DNA of 64,000 nt from Streptomyces tirandamycinicus (GCF_003097515.1 NZ_CP029188.1:3598501-3662500), one strand, 5' to 3'. Numbered from the stretch's first letter, positions 52,318 to 60,119 are shown. The notes: generated from the letters alone by a model not told the origin. Numbers and translations: made by a program.

Positions 52318-52357
52318 AGTGGCTAATGCCACTATCCAGAAAGTGGCTAAGGCCACT
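52318..52357. promoter_or_regulatory. two AGTGGC-N4-GCCACT operators before the zinc-ribbon/ATPase genes
   Basis: AGTGGCTAATGCCACT (52318-52333) and AGTGGCTAAGGCCACT (52342-52357) are 16-bp palindromes with centres 24 bp apart. They share half-sites with the site upstream of GntR gene 1 and precede an AGGAGAAGGAGG ribosome site. Confidence 0.75.
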
Positions 52358-52378
52358 TGGAGGAGAAGGAGGCACGAC

Positions 52379-52552
52379 GTGGTGAGTCGGCGGCCGGAGC
52401 CGGATGCGCGGTTAGCTTGCCGGGGGTGTCGGGGGCGTGGCTGGAAGCGCGTCGGCTCCCGGACGGTGCTGGCGCTCTCCACGGCCAATGACCGCGACCG
52501 TGCCATGTCGAAGCGGCGCTGCCTCGACTGCGACGGCAGCGGCAAGGAGTGA
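52379..52552 (+). CDS. small zinc-ribbon (DnaJ-type CxxCxGxG) protein
   Basis: The product is 57 aa from the GTG at 52379 (or 52382), behind AGGAGAAGGAGG. Two cysteine pairs, LACRGCRGRGWK and RRCLDCDGSGKE, form DnaJ-like CxxCxGxG zinc-binding knuckles. The frame is open far upstream inside the GntR gene but that part is shadow. Proteins of this type are common between the GntR regulator and an ATP-binding protein in Streptomyces AICEs; function unknown. Confidence 0.75.
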   Translation: MVSRRPEPDARLACRGCRGRGWKRVGSRTVLALSTANDRDRAMSKRRCLDCDGSGKE

Positions 52553-52558
52553 GCACAC

Positions 52559-52996
52559 ATGGCCTACACGATCGACCGCTACCCCTGCCAGGACTCGCCG
52601 CGGCTCGGCGCGATGACCCTGCATCCGGAACCCCAGTCGGTGCCCCGCGCCCGGCGCTGGTTCCGGAAGTTCATCGCTCCGTACAACCCGGCCTGCTCCG
52701 TCGACGACTGCACTCTGATGATCTCGGAGTTGGTGACCAACGCCATCCTGTACGGGCAGGCGGACGACCCCTGGCTGGTGCGGGTCGAGTGGTACCGCGA
52801 GGGAACCGCGCTCCGCGTCGACGTGCACAACCCGGGCTTCCCCGTGAACGTGCGGGTGCGGCACCCCGAAGCGAACGACGCTCACGGGCGGGGGCTGCTC
52901 CTGGTCGACTCCATCGCCGACTCCTGGCGCTCCGGTCCCAGCCGGCACGGCGGCACGGTCGTCTCCTTCGTGGTCGCCGATGCCTGGCCGGCGTAA
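52559..52996 (+). CDS. HATPase_c ATP-binding protein (RsbW-like anti-sigma kinase fold)
   Basis: The product is 145 aa. The N-box is DDCTLMISELVTNAILYGQAD, and the G1 box is VRVRHPEANDAHGRGLLLVDSIADSW followed by GTVVSFVVADAW. This is the GHKL fold of SpoIIAB/RsbW-type regulators, which are very numerous in Streptomyces. It starts 6 nt after the zinc-ribbon gene. No sigma factor or anti-anti-sigma lies beside it, so its partner is unknown. Confidence 0.85.
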   Translation: MAYTIDRYPCQDSPRLGAMTLHPEPQSVPRARRWFRKFIAPYNPACSVDDCTLMISELVTNAILYGQADDPWLVRVEWYREGTALRVDVHNPGFPVNVRVRHPEANDAHGRGLLLVDSIADSWRSGPSRHGGTVVSFVVADAWPA

Positions 52997-53047
52997 CGGG
53001 ACGGTCCACCCCTTCTACTGCCGGTGTGAAAGTGTCGCTAGGCTGGT

Positions 53048-53061
53048 TGACCAGTTGACTT
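53048..53061 (-). promoter_or_regulatory. operator of GntR gene 2 (upstream copy)
   Basis: Reading the minus strand, AAGTCAACTGGTCA lies 25 bp before the GTG start at 53086. It matches 12 of 14 positions of the two downstream copies at 53854 and 53888, which suggests autoregulation. Confidence 0.65.
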
Positions 53062-53085
53062 GGCCAATCTCGACAGGCGGCGCTC

Positions 53086-53814
53086 GTGACCTATGAAGTG
53101 GAGCCACCGAAGTACCTGCGCCTTGCGCAGACGCTTCAGCGTCGCATCGAAGACGGCACGTACGCGCCCGGCACCCGAGTGCCCAGCGAGAACCAGCTGG
53201 TGCAGACGTTCGGAATGTCCCGTCCGACCGTCGTCCGGGCCCTGGAGCTCCTGAAGCGGGACGGCTGGCTGGAGTCCCGGCAGGGATACGGGACGACCGT
53301 CCGGGGCCGCCCGGAAGTCGTCGAGCAGAAGGACCGGCGGGGGCGTGGGGCGCTTGAGCGCGACGAGTCGCACGCCGCGGGCCGCCTGATCGAAGTCGGG
53401 CATGTGCCTGTCCCACCGCGAGTCGCCTCGGCGCTCGGCCTGCCGAAGAGGACCGAGGTCCTCCTGCGCCGCTTCCTGGTGGAAGAGGACGGCGAGGCGG
53501 TGGAACTGGTCTCGTCGTACTTCCCCGCCGACCTGGCGGAAGGCACTGAGCTGGGGTCCGGCGAACCCCTGGGCGAGAGTGCGCGCGAACACCTCGAAGC
53601 CCGGAAGAAGATCCGCTTCGACCATGTCGTCGAGCGTGTGTCCGCTCGGCTGCCCGACGCGGGTGAGGCCGTCGTACTGGATCTGCCGGACGGTGTTCCC
53701 GTGCTGAGCGTGCTGGTCGTGGCGTGCGACGCGTCGGGCCGGTCGTTGCAGGTCTCAGAGCTTCTGCTGCCGGCTGACCGGCAGGAACTCGAAGACACGT
53801 ACCGCCTGAACTGA
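53086..53814 (+). CDS. GntR-family regulator, UTRA type (gene 2), KorSA-like
   Basis: The product is 242 aa, starting at a GTG. The DNA-binding domain is PKYLRLAQTLQRRIEDGTYAPGTRVPSENQLVQTFGMSRPTVVRALELLKRDGWLESRQGYGTTV. The UTRA-like part includes VPPRVASALGLPKRTEVLLRRFLVEEDGEAVELVSSYFPADLAEGTEL and ends PADRQELEDTYRLN. Position just before the SCO3933-type and tra genes matches pSAM2 KorSA, a GntR repressor of the transfer regulon. Conserved AAGTCAAC operators before this gene and before the tra cluster support that role. Confidence 0.88.
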   Translation: MTYEVEPPKYLRLAQTLQRRIEDGTYAPGTRVPSENQLVQTFGMSRPTVVRALELLKRDGWLESRQGYGTTVRGRPEVVEQKDRRGRGALERDESHAAGRLIEVGHVPVPPRVASALGLPKRTEVLLRRFLVEEDGEAVELVSSYFPADLAEGTELGSGEPLGESAREHLEARKKIRFDHVVERVSARLPDAGEAVVLDLPDGVPVLSVLVVACDASGRSLQVSELLLPADRQELEDTYRLN

Positions 53815-53853
53815 CCCCGGTCGAGAGCGAGTTGCCGGCGATTGCGACTTGAC

Positions 53854-53901
53854 AAGTCAACCTGTCATCCCTAGCTTCGAACTTGCTAAGTCAACCTGTC
53901 A
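53854..53901 (+). promoter_or_regulatory. paired AAGTCAACCTGTCA operators before the transfer genes
   Basis: Two perfect copies of AAGTCAACCTGTCA (53854-53867 and 53888-53901) are spaced 34 bp apart, about 40-87 bp upstream of the SCO3933-type gene. The first copy is embedded in the palindrome TTGACAAGTCAA. They match the site before GntR gene 2, so this repressor likely silences the whole tra-rep-int operon. Confidence 0.7.
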
Positions 53902-53940
53902 GGTAGATGGGTTGATGGACTCTCAGAAGGAGCAATCCCT

Positions 53941-54291
53941 GTGCGTGTGATCCGTGTTGATGCCTCGACCGCCACCATCCTGCTCACCGAGGCTCCGGCG
54001 CCGAAGGTGCGTGACCGGCAGACCGGTGAGATCGCCAAGGACGCGGTGTCCGGTGAGGTGCTGATGACCGTCGGCGTCGTCTACATCGACGAGGGCGAGT
54101 CGTCGCTGATCCAGGTAGCGGTCCCGGAGAGCGGCGTGACCGAGGGCCTGACCGTCGGCGCCCCGGTGTCCCTTCCGGGCCTGGTGGCACGACCGTGGCA
54201 GAGCGTGTTCAACGGCCAGGAGCGCCACGGCATCGCCTACCGGGCGACCGCCGTCGCGCCGGGAGCCTTCCCCATGGCCGAAGCGGGCTGA
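53941..54291 (+). CDS. SCO3933-family regulatory protein
   Basis: The product is 116 aa from a GTG with AGAAGGAG upstream: MRVIRVDASTATILLTEAPAPKVRDRQTGEIAKDAVSGEVLMTVGVVYIDEGESSLIQVAVPES...PVSLPGLVARPWQ. It is the small beta-rich protein that precedes the translocase gene in many Streptomyces AICEs and is known from annotation as the SCO3933 family; its biochemical role is not known to me. The translocase GTG follows after 5 nt, so these genes form one operon under the AAGTCAAC operators. Confidence 0.85.
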   Translation: MRVIRVDASTATILLTEAPAPKVRDRQTGEIAKDAVSGEVLMTVGVVYIDEGESSLIQVAVPESGVTEGLTVGAPVSLPGLVARPWQSVFNGQERHGIAYRATAVAPGAFPMAEAG

Positions 54292-54296
54292 TCGCC

Positions 54297-55670
54297 GTGA
54301 CGGACCTGGTGACGTGGGCCGAGCTGGGCGGTTCGCTCGCTGCGATAGGCGGCGCCGCCTACGTCCGGCACGTCTACCCGGCGGCGTACTGGTCCATGGT
54401 CGGGTTGCCGCTCGCGGTGGCCCGGCTGCTGGCCTCGTACTCCTCGACCATGGACGCCTGCGGCCTGACCGTCGAGCCGCCCCGGTGGCGGGCGCTGGCC
54501 GTCCGGGCGACCACCCGGCGTGAGGTCCGGCCGGTGCATCCGCGTCGGGGCGTCATCCGGCCCACGACGACCGGACTGCGTATGCGGCTGCGATTGGCTC
54601 CCGGCCAGGAGCCGGCGGACGTGGCGGCCTCCGCGGAACGCCTCCGGCACGCCTGGGGCGTCCACGCCGTGTATGTGCGGGACGTCAAGCCCGGGGTCGT
54701 CGAACTGCGGCTCGTCGGCTTCGACGTACTGCGGAAGGTACGGATGCCCCGTCGGCTCGACGGCGGCCCGCTGCAGATCCCGGTGGCGTTACGGGAGGAC
54801 GCGACCGCGTTCGTACGCGACTACCGGACCGTGCCGCATGAGCTGGTCCTGGGCGCCACGCTCTCGGGCAAGTCCATGTACCTACGGAACCTGCTGACCG
54901 GTCTGGCTGCCCAGCCGGTGGTCCTGGTCGGGATCGACTGCAAGCGCGGGGTCGAACTGGCGCCCTTCGCGCCCCGGCTCTCCGCTCTGGCGACCGACCC
55001 GGATCAGGCGGCCGAACTGCTTCCCGCGCTGGTGAAGGAGATGGAAGACCGGTACGACCTGATCAAGGCCCGGCAGGGCATCGCACCCGGCACGCCCGAG
55101 GAGCTGATCACCTCGGACATCTGGGGCCTGCCGGAAGGCGAACGCCCGTCCCCGATCGCGCTGTTCATCGACGAGGTGGCCGAACTCTTTCTCGTCGCCA
55201 CCAGAAAGGAGGAGGAACGGCGGGACGAGATGGTCACCCAGCTCATCCGGCTCGCCCAACTGGGCCGGGCCGCCGGAATCTACCTCGAAGTCTGCGGACA
55301 GCGCTTCGGCGCCGAGCTGGGCAAGGGCGCGACCATGCTCCGGGCACAGCTCACCGGCCGCGTCTGCCACCGCGTGAACGACGAAGCCTCCGCGAAGATG
55401 GCGCTCGGCGACATCGCCCCGGAAGCCGTCCTCGCGGCCTGCGCCATCGCACCCGAACTGCCCGGCCTCGCCGTCGTCGGCGACACCTCCGGCGGCTGGT
55501 CCCGCATCCGCACCTCCTATCTCTCGCTCGCCGACGCCGCGGCCATCTGCCGCGCCACGGCTGACCTCGCCCCCGACGTACCGGCGCTCGATCCCTTCCG
55601 CCCATACCTAGCGCCGATGCCGGTCGAGGCGTCCGGGCCCGCGGCCGCTCCTCGCCCGGTCACCGAATAG
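54297..55670 (+). CDS. traSA: FtsK/SpoIIIE-type conjugative DNA translocase (TraSA-like)
   Basis: The product is 457 aa from the GTG at 54297. An N-terminal membrane-associated region (LVTWAELGGSLAAIGGAAYVRHVYPAAYWSMVGLPLAVARLLASY) precedes the motor. Walker A is GATLSGKS (about residues 186-193) and Walker B is PIALFIDEVAELF, with LAQLGRAAGIYLEVCGQRFGAELGKGATMLRAQLTGRVCHRV after it. A hexameric motor of this family moves double-stranded plasmid DNA between mycelia in Streptomyces conjugation. The longer frame to 54195 overlaps the preceding gene and is not used. Confidence 0.92.
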   Translation: MTDLVTWAELGGSLAAIGGAAYVRHVYPAAYWSMVGLPLAVARLLASYSSTMDACGLTVEPPRWRALAVRATTRREVRPVHPRRGVIRPTTTGLRMRLRLAPGQEPADVAASAERLRHAWGVHAVYVRDVKPGVVELRLVGFDVLRKVRMPRRLDGGPLQIPVALREDATAFVRDYRTVPHELVLGATLSGKSMYLRNLLTGLAAQPVVLVGIDCKRGVELAPFAPRLSALATDPDQAAELLPALVKEMEDRYDLIKARQGIAPGTPEELITSDIWGLPEGERPSPIALFIDEVAELFLVATRKEEERRDEMVTQLIRLAQLGRAAGIYLEVCGQRFGAELGKGATMLRAQLTGRVCHRVNDEASAKMALGDIAPEAVLAACAIAPELPGLAVVGDTSGGWSRIRTSYLSLADAAAICRATADLAPDVPALDPFRPYLAPMPVEASGPAAAPRPVTE

Positions 55671-55707
55671 GCGCACCCGCCCATGGCCGGCACGGCCGTT
55701 CCGTGCC

Positions 55708-55730
55708 ACACCCCTACCCCTCTACCCCTC
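55708..55730 (+). promoter_or_regulatory. ACCCCT direct repeats after tra, candidate transfer-recognition repeats
   Basis: Three ACCCCT units (55710, 55716, 55724) follow the small palindrome GGCACGG-N5-CCGTGCC (about 55688-55706) just downstream of the translocase gene. TraB-type translocases recognise short direct repeats (clt) near tra genes, so this is a candidate; the repeats are few and may be coincidental. Confidence 0.3.
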
Positions 55731-55758
55731 CATGCCCAAAACCGGAAGGAGCTGTCCT

Positions 55759-56387
55759 GTGCGTGCCCTGCCCGTCCGTATCGACGCCGTACTCGTCCAG
55801 GCACTGATCGCCGCCGCGCTGTCCTTTGCCCACCTGCACGACCTGGCGCTGGCTGCGGGCAGGACGGCTGGAAGGCCTGGGCCTACCCGGTCTCCGTCGA
55901 CCTGCTGCTGGTCGCGGCCTGGCGGCGGCTCCGCTCCGGTGAGGCGAAAGCGGCCGGGTGGTGCTGGTTCCTCGTCGCCCTGACCGCCTCGCTCGGCGCC
56001 AACGTCGCCACGGCCGGGCTGCTCGACCTCGGCGACGTACCCGACTGGCTGCGGATCCTCGTCGCGGGCTGGCCCGCGGTCGCCTTCCTGGGAGGGACGC
56101 TCCTCGCTCACGGAGCAACCGCAGATGCCCGAACGGACGAGCACGAGTCGGCCCCGGCGCCGGACGCGTCCGAAGAACCGATCCCGGTAGCCGAGTTGCC
56201 CGCCGCAGGGTCGACATCGGCTCCGCCCTCCACGCCCTCGGTGCCGCCGGCTCTCGTCACGCTCGCGCGCAAGATCGCCGACGAGCACCGCGCCCGGACC
56301 GGAACACCCATCGACACCTCGACCCTTCGCGCCCGGCTCGGCGTCCCGCTGCCCCTCGCCGAAGCCATCTCCACCCACCTGACCTGA
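55759..56387 (+). pseudogene. DUF2637 membrane protein, frameshifted
   Basis: From a GTG at 55759 (AAGGAG 7 nt upstream) the frame reads VRALPVRIDAVLVQALIAAALSFAHLHDLALAAG and then breaks. Family homology continues in another frame with QDGWKAWAYPVSVDLLLVAAWRRLRSGEAKAAGWCWFLVALTASLGANVATAGL...WPAVAFLGGTLLAHG and a C-terminal helix ending LAEAISTHLT. Restoring one C at 55860/55861 (GGC-CAG) joins the halves exactly. Normal members have four membrane helices and sit after tra in AICEs. Either the gene is broken here or the base is a sequencing error; no slippery site is obvious. Confidence 0.8.
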
Positions 56388-56405
56388 CCCGGAGGACATC
56401 CCCTC

Positions 56406-56600
56406 GTGCGCCCGTCCACGCTCCGCGCGCTCAAGCGCGCCGCAGAGCTGACCCGACAGAACCGCCTCACCGAAGCCGTGCTCATCGCCGAGCCCGTGAT
56501 CCTCACCGCCGACAGCTACGAGGGCGACGAGATCTTGCGCTGGCTCGCCGACCACGTCACCGACTTCACCGGCGAAGACCCGAAGGAGACCCGCCGTTGA
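56406..56600 (+). CDS. small conserved AICE protein
   Basis: The product is 64 aa from a GTG: MRPSTLRALKRAAELTRQNRLTEAVLIAEPVILTADSYEGDEILRWLADHVTDFTGEDPKETRR. It is helical and soluble, preceded by GGAGG. Its TGA overlaps the TTG of the next gene. Homologues occupy the same place in related elements; function unknown. Confidence 0.75.
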   Translation: MRPSTLRALKRAAELTRQNRLTEAVLIAEPVILTADSYEGDEILRWLADHVTDFTGEDPKETRR

Positions 56601-56788
56601 CCACCATCCGCCGCTTCCGCCGCGTCGTCCGCATCGGACCCGTACAGGTCGCCACCTACTACGACGGCCGGGGCCGGGAGAAGCACACGGCCGCCTGCAC
56701 GGCCCCGCGATGCGGCTTCGCCACGGTCTACGACAGCCGCGCCGCCGCCGAGCTGGCCGCCCGTACCCACCGCTGCGCCGTTCGCTGA
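56597..56788 (+). CDS. mobile element transfer protein (small, zinc-finger-like)
   Basis: The product is 63 aa from a TTG overlapping the preceding stop: TTIRRFRRVVRIGPVQVATYYDGRGREKHTAACTAPRCGFATVYDSRAAAELAARTHRCAVR. Two Cys and a C-terminal THRC suggest a zinc-binding knuckle. Proteins with this sequence are annotated as mobile element transfer proteins in Streptomyces AICEs. Co-translated with its neighbours. Confidence 0.8.
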   Translation: MTTIRRFRRVVRIGPVQVATYYDGRGREKHTAACTAPRCGFATVYDSRAAAELAARTHRCAVR

Positions 56789-56798
56789 AGGAGCTCCC

Positions 56799-56993
56799 GT
56801 GACCGTCTCGCTGCCGCTCGTCGTCGTCCTGGGCGTCATCGCCTGGGCCGCGATCAAGTTCCTCGGCGTCCGGCTCTGGATCGCCGTGGTGATCGCCCTG
56901 TTCGGCTTCTGGCTCTCCTACACCTTCCTCGCCCCCGCCATCGAGTCCGGCACCCGTACCGGTGTCGACGTCGTCAACGGCAACCACGAGTGA
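56799..56993 (+). CDS. small two-helix membrane protein (spread-type)
   Basis: The product is 64 aa from a GTG with AAGGAG upstream: SLPLVVVLGVIAWAAIKFLGVRLWIAVVIALFGFWLSYTFLAPAIESG. Two close membrane helices fill most of it. In this position, pSAM2-type elements encode Spd proteins needed for intramycelial spread; assignment is by position and topology. Confidence 0.7.
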   Translation: MTVSLPLVVVLGVIAWAAIKFLGVRLWIAVVIALFGFWLSYTFLAPAIESGTRTGVDVVNGNHE

Positions 56994-57007
56994 CAAGGAG
57001 GACCACC

Positions 57008-57262
57008 GTGTTCCGCCCCAAACTGCCCGACATTCCGACTCCGCCTCCGACGGCCGCGCCTCAGCAGACGCAGCCTCCGGCCGCCGCGGGTGGCCGTCCG
57101 GTCGCCCCGTACCTGGGCGTCGGTGCCGGCGCGGTCGCCGCCGTGGTCGTCGTCGGAGTCGTGCTCACCGCGCTCCTGGCGGCGGTTGCCGTTTCGGCCG
57201 TGTCCGTGGCCATCGCTGCCGTGGTCCTGCGCTCCCTCGTCACCGGCGCGCACAAGCGCTGA
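57008..57262 (+). CDS. SpdB/SpdD-like membrane spread protein
   Basis: The product is 84 aa from a GTG behind AAGGAGG. A proline/glutamine-rich N-terminus (RPKLPDIPTPPPTAAPQQTQPP) precedes a valine/alanine-rich hydrophobic region long enough for two helices (VAPYLGVGAGAVAAVVVVGVVLTALLAAVAVSAVSVAIAAVVL). This Pro-rich plus hydrophobic design is typical of Streptomyces Spd proteins. An in-frame start at 56990 would overlap the previous gene and is less likely. Confidence 0.75.
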   Translation: MFRPKLPDIPTPPPTAAPQQTQPPAAAGGRPVAPYLGVGAGAVAAVVVVGVVLTALLAAVAVSAVSVAIAAVVLRSLVTGAHKR

Positions 57263-57349
57263 CCGGCCGCCGGGGCGGCAAACGCCGCCAAGCATCCCGC
57301 CGCCCCGCCGGCCGCCTCCCAACCGTCGCAACAGCCGAAAGGAATTCCC

Positions 57350-58696
57350 ATCATCACCCGGCAGACTCCGCCCCCGCTGGCGGAACTCTCCACGTTGGCC
57401 TCTCTCGGCACCCTGCCCGAGTTGGCCCGCCAGCTGTCCGGCCTGGGCGGTTGCACCCGCCCCGTACGTCTCGACGGCCACCGCACCGAGCTCGCGGTGG
57501 ACCGGACGACGGGCGAGATCGGCCGCGTCCTGCACCACCTGGACTCGTCGGCCCTGCCCGCCGGTCAGCTCCTCGTCCGCTGCAACAACCGCCGTGCCAC
57601 CCGGTGCGCGGCTTGCGCCGATGCCTACCGCCGCGACACCTACCACCTGATCACCGCCGGGCTCCGCGGCGGCAAGGGCACTCCCGAACAGGTCTCCACC
57701 CACCCGCGCGTCTTCGCCACCTTCACCGCTCCCGGCTTCGGCCCGGTCCACAACCGTCCCTCCAGCGGCCGGCACTGCCGCTGCGGCGTCCGGCACGACG
57801 ACGCAGACACCGCCCTGGGCACGCCCCTCGACCCCGACACCTACGACTACGAAGCGGCCGTGCTGTGGAACGCGCACGCCGGTGCCCTGTGGCGGCGCTT
57901 CACGATCTACCTCCGCCGGGAGGTCGCCAAGCGCGTCGGCCTCACACAGCGGGCGTTCCGGGACCACGCCCGGATCTCCTTCGCGAAGGTGGCCGAGTAC
58001 CAGAAGCGCGGCGCGGTGCACTTCCACGCCGTGATCCGCCTCGACGGCCCGGAGGGCGGTGACTCACCGGCCCCCACCTGGGCCACCGCCGAGCTGCTGA
58101 CCGATGCCATACGGGCCGCGGCGGCCGCCGCTCGCGTCAACGGTCCGACGGTCGACGGCCGGTCGCACACCTTCGTCTTCGGCCGACAGCTCGACGTCCG
58201 CACGATCCGCACCGCCGACTTCGACGGCGGCCAGGAGCTGACCGAGCGAGCCGTGGCGGCGTACATCGCCAAGTACGCCACCAAGGGCGCCGAGACGGCG
58301 ACCGGCACCCTGGACCGGCCGTTGAAGTTCCTCGCCGAGCTGGCCCAAGCCCAGATCACCGACCACGCCCGGCGCATGATCCGCACCGCCTGGGCCCTCG
58401 GCGCCCGTCCCGCACTGGCAGACCTCCGGCTGCGGGCCTGGGCCCACATGCTCGGCTTCCGCGGCCACTTCTCCACCAAGTCCCGCCGCTACTCCACCAC
58501 CCTCGGCGCGCTCCGCGACGCCCGCGCCGAATGGCGCCGTGCCCAAGCGGCCCCGCCGGTCCTGCAGGACGGCGAAACCACGCTCGTCCTCGCGCACTGG
58601 GTCTTCGCCGGCACCGGCCTGTCCCGCGGCGAAGCCTGGCTCGCCGCATCCCTCGAACCCGCCCCCGGAACGGAAGGAGAACCAACCCATGCGTGA
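57350..58696 (+). CDS. repSA: rolling-circle replication initiator RepSA
   Basis: The product is about 448 aa. It has a CxxC zinc finger (CNNRRATRCAACADAYRRDTYHLI), the HUH motif in AEYQKRGAVHFHAVIRLDG, and the catalytic tyrosine motif AAYIAKYATKGAE, all RepSA landmarks. The start is unusual: AAAGGA (57338-57343) is followed 6 nt later by ATC (57350), and the frame then reads ITRQTPPPLAELSTLASLGTLPEL. The first conventional in-frame start is a TTG at 57395 with a weak ribosome site. Either ATC is used or the TTG is. RepSA nicks the double-strand origin of the excised circle. The xis ATG overlaps its end by 8 nt. Confidence 0.9.
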   Translation: MITRQTPPPLAELSTLASLGTLPELARQLSGLGGCTRPVRLDGHRTELAVDRTTGEIGRVLHHLDSSALPAGQLLVRCNNRRATRCAACADAYRRDTYHLITAGLRGGKGTPEQVSTHPRVFATFTAPGFGPVHNRPSSGRHCRCGVRHDDADTALGTPLDPDTYDYEAAVLWNAHAGALWRRFTIYLRREVAKRVGLTQRAFRDHARISFAKVAEYQKRGAVHFHAVIRLDGPEGGDSPAPTWATAELLTDAIRAAAAAARVNGPTVDGRSHTFVFGRQLDVRTIRTADFDGGQELTERAVAAYIAKYATKGAETATGTLDRPLKFLAELAQAQITDHARRMIRTAWALGARPALADLRLRAWAHMLGFRGHFSTKSRRYSTTLGALRDARAEWRRAQAAPPVLQDGETTLVLAHWVFAGTGLSRGEAWLAASLEPAPGTEGEPTHA

Positions 58697-58871
58697 CGAG
58701 GAGTTGTTGACCGTGGCCGATGTCATGGCACGGCTCAAAGTCGGCCGGTCGACGGTCTACGACCTGATCCGCACCCGGCGTCTGCCCTCCGTCGCCATCG
58801 GCCGGTGCCGGCGCATTCCGGCATCCGCCCTCGGGGACTTCATCGCCGCACAGATGAGGCGGGCCGCCTGA
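58689..58871 (+). CDS. xis: excisionase (Xis), MerR-type HTH
   Basis: The product is 60 aa: MRDEELLTVADVMARLKVGRSTVYDLIRTRRLPSVAIGRCRRIPASALGDFIAAQMRRAA, a winged HTH of the excisionase (HTH_17) family. The ATG lies inside the end of repSA (AGGAGAACC upstream), and its TGA overlaps the int ATG. Xis directs Int to excise the element. Confidence 0.93.
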   Translation: MRDEELLTVADVMARLKVGRSTVYDLIRTRRLPSVAIGRCRRIPASALGDFIAAQMRRAA

Positions 58872-60040
58872 TGACCAAGCGCCGTAGCCGCGGTGACGGC
58901 GGCCTGCACTGGGACGAGAAGAGACAACGCTGGATTGCCACGGCGAACCTCGGCTTCGATCCGAGCGGCAAGCGCATCGTCAAGCGGGGGAGTGGCAGGA
59001 CCAAGACGGAGGCGAAGAACAAGCTCAAGGAGGTACTGCGGGACCACGAAGACGGCTTGGCGATCGCGCCCACCAACTACACGGTCAAGGACGCGGTGAC
59101 GGACTGGCTCACCTACGGCCTGACGGGCCTCGATCTCAGCACCGTCGAAACGTCCACTCTTCTGAGCCGGAAGCACGTGATTCCGTCGCTCGGTGCTCGG
59201 AAGCTCCGTGATCTCAGCGCGGAAGACGTTGATCGCTGGCTCGCCGTCAAGGCCAAGACGCTCAGCACCCGGACCCTCCAGGCGATCCACTCGTGCCTGA
59301 ACCGGGCCGTAAAGCGGGCCATGGCGCGGGACAAGGTGAAGCGCAACGTCGTCGAGCTGTGCTCGGTGCCCCAGGGCCGGGCGGGTCGCCCGTCGAAGGC
59401 GCTCACGTTCGTCCAGGCAGAAGCCGTGCTCAAGGGCGCGGAGGGGACCTCGATGTACGCCTACATCGTCGTCGCGCTGCTGACCGGCGCCCGTACCGAG
59501 GAGCTTCGGGCCCTCACCTGGGATCACGTCTTCCTGACGGGCCGGCCGGACTTCGATCCTGCCCAGCCTCCGCACATCGCCGTCTGGCGCTCGGTCCGGC
59601 GAAGCGGCGACACCAAGACCCGGAAGTCGCGGCGGACGCTCGCTCTACCGGCTCGCTGCGTGGAGGCTCTGTGGCAGCAGTTCGAAGACCAGGGCTGGGA
59701 TCGTCTGGCCGCCGAAGAGAAGTGGGAGGAACACGGGCTCGTCTTCTCTTCGGCCGTGGGCACGCCGCTCGACGCGGCCAACGTCCGTCGGGCCTTCCGC
59801 CAGGCGCTCAAGAACGTCGACGGGATCGACGCAGACGAGTGGACGCCCCGGGAGCTCCGACACAGCTTCGTCTCGCTGCTCTCCGACCGGGGCGTCCCGC
59901 TGGAGGAGATCTCCCGGCTCGTCGGGCACTCCGGGACCGCCGTGACCGAGGAGGTCTACCGGAAGCAGATCCGGCCCGTGATCCAGACCGGGGCCGTGGT
60001 CATGGACGGGATCTTCGGAGCGCAGGAGCGGCGGCCATAG
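58871..60040 (+). CDS. int: tyrosine recombinase integrase (pSAM2 Int-like)
   Basis: The product is 389 aa from the ATG at 58871, which overlaps the xis stop. The N-terminal arm-binding domain (GLHWDEKRQRWIATANLGFDPSGKRIVKRGSGRTKTEAKNKLKE) precedes a core-binding SAM-like domain. The catalytic residues are Arg in LTGARTEELRALTWDH, HxxR in PRELRHSFVSLL, His in RLVGHSGTAVTEEVYRKQ and Tyr in that same block. It sits 80 bp from the tRNA-Pro att copy, as in pSAM2. The hairpin at 60090-60119 follows it. Confidence 0.95.
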   Translation: MTKRRSRGDGGLHWDEKRQRWIATANLGFDPSGKRIVKRGSGRTKTEAKNKLKEVLRDHEDGLAIAPTNYTVKDAVTDWLTYGLTGLDLSTVETSTLLSRKHVIPSLGARKLRDLSAEDVDRWLAVKAKTLSTRTLQAIHSCLNRAVKRAMARDKVKRNVVELCSVPQGRAGRPSKALTFVQAEAVLKGAEGTSMYAYIVVALLTGARTEELRALTWDHVFLTGRPDFDPAQPPHIAVWRSVRRSGDTKTRKSRRTLALPARCVEALWQQFEDQGWDRLAAEEKWEEHGLVFSSAVGTPLDAANVRRAFRQALKNVDGIDADEWTPRELRHSFVSLLSDRGVPLEEISRLVGHSGTAVTEEVYRKQIRPVIQTGAVVMDGIFGAQERRP

Positions 60041-60089
60041 GCACGCGAAAGCGGTAGTCACTCAGATAGACACGCAGGTCGAAACAAGA

Positions 60090-60119
60090 AGACCACCTAG
60101 GGACGTTCCCAGGTGGTCT
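60090..60119 (+). terminator. strong hairpin terminator between int and att copy 2
   Basis: AGACCACCT (60090-60098) pairs perfectly with AGGTGGTCT (60111-60119), with an inner GGG/CCC extension. It ends exactly where the att repeat begins and would stop the rep-xis-int transcript. Confidence 0.75.
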
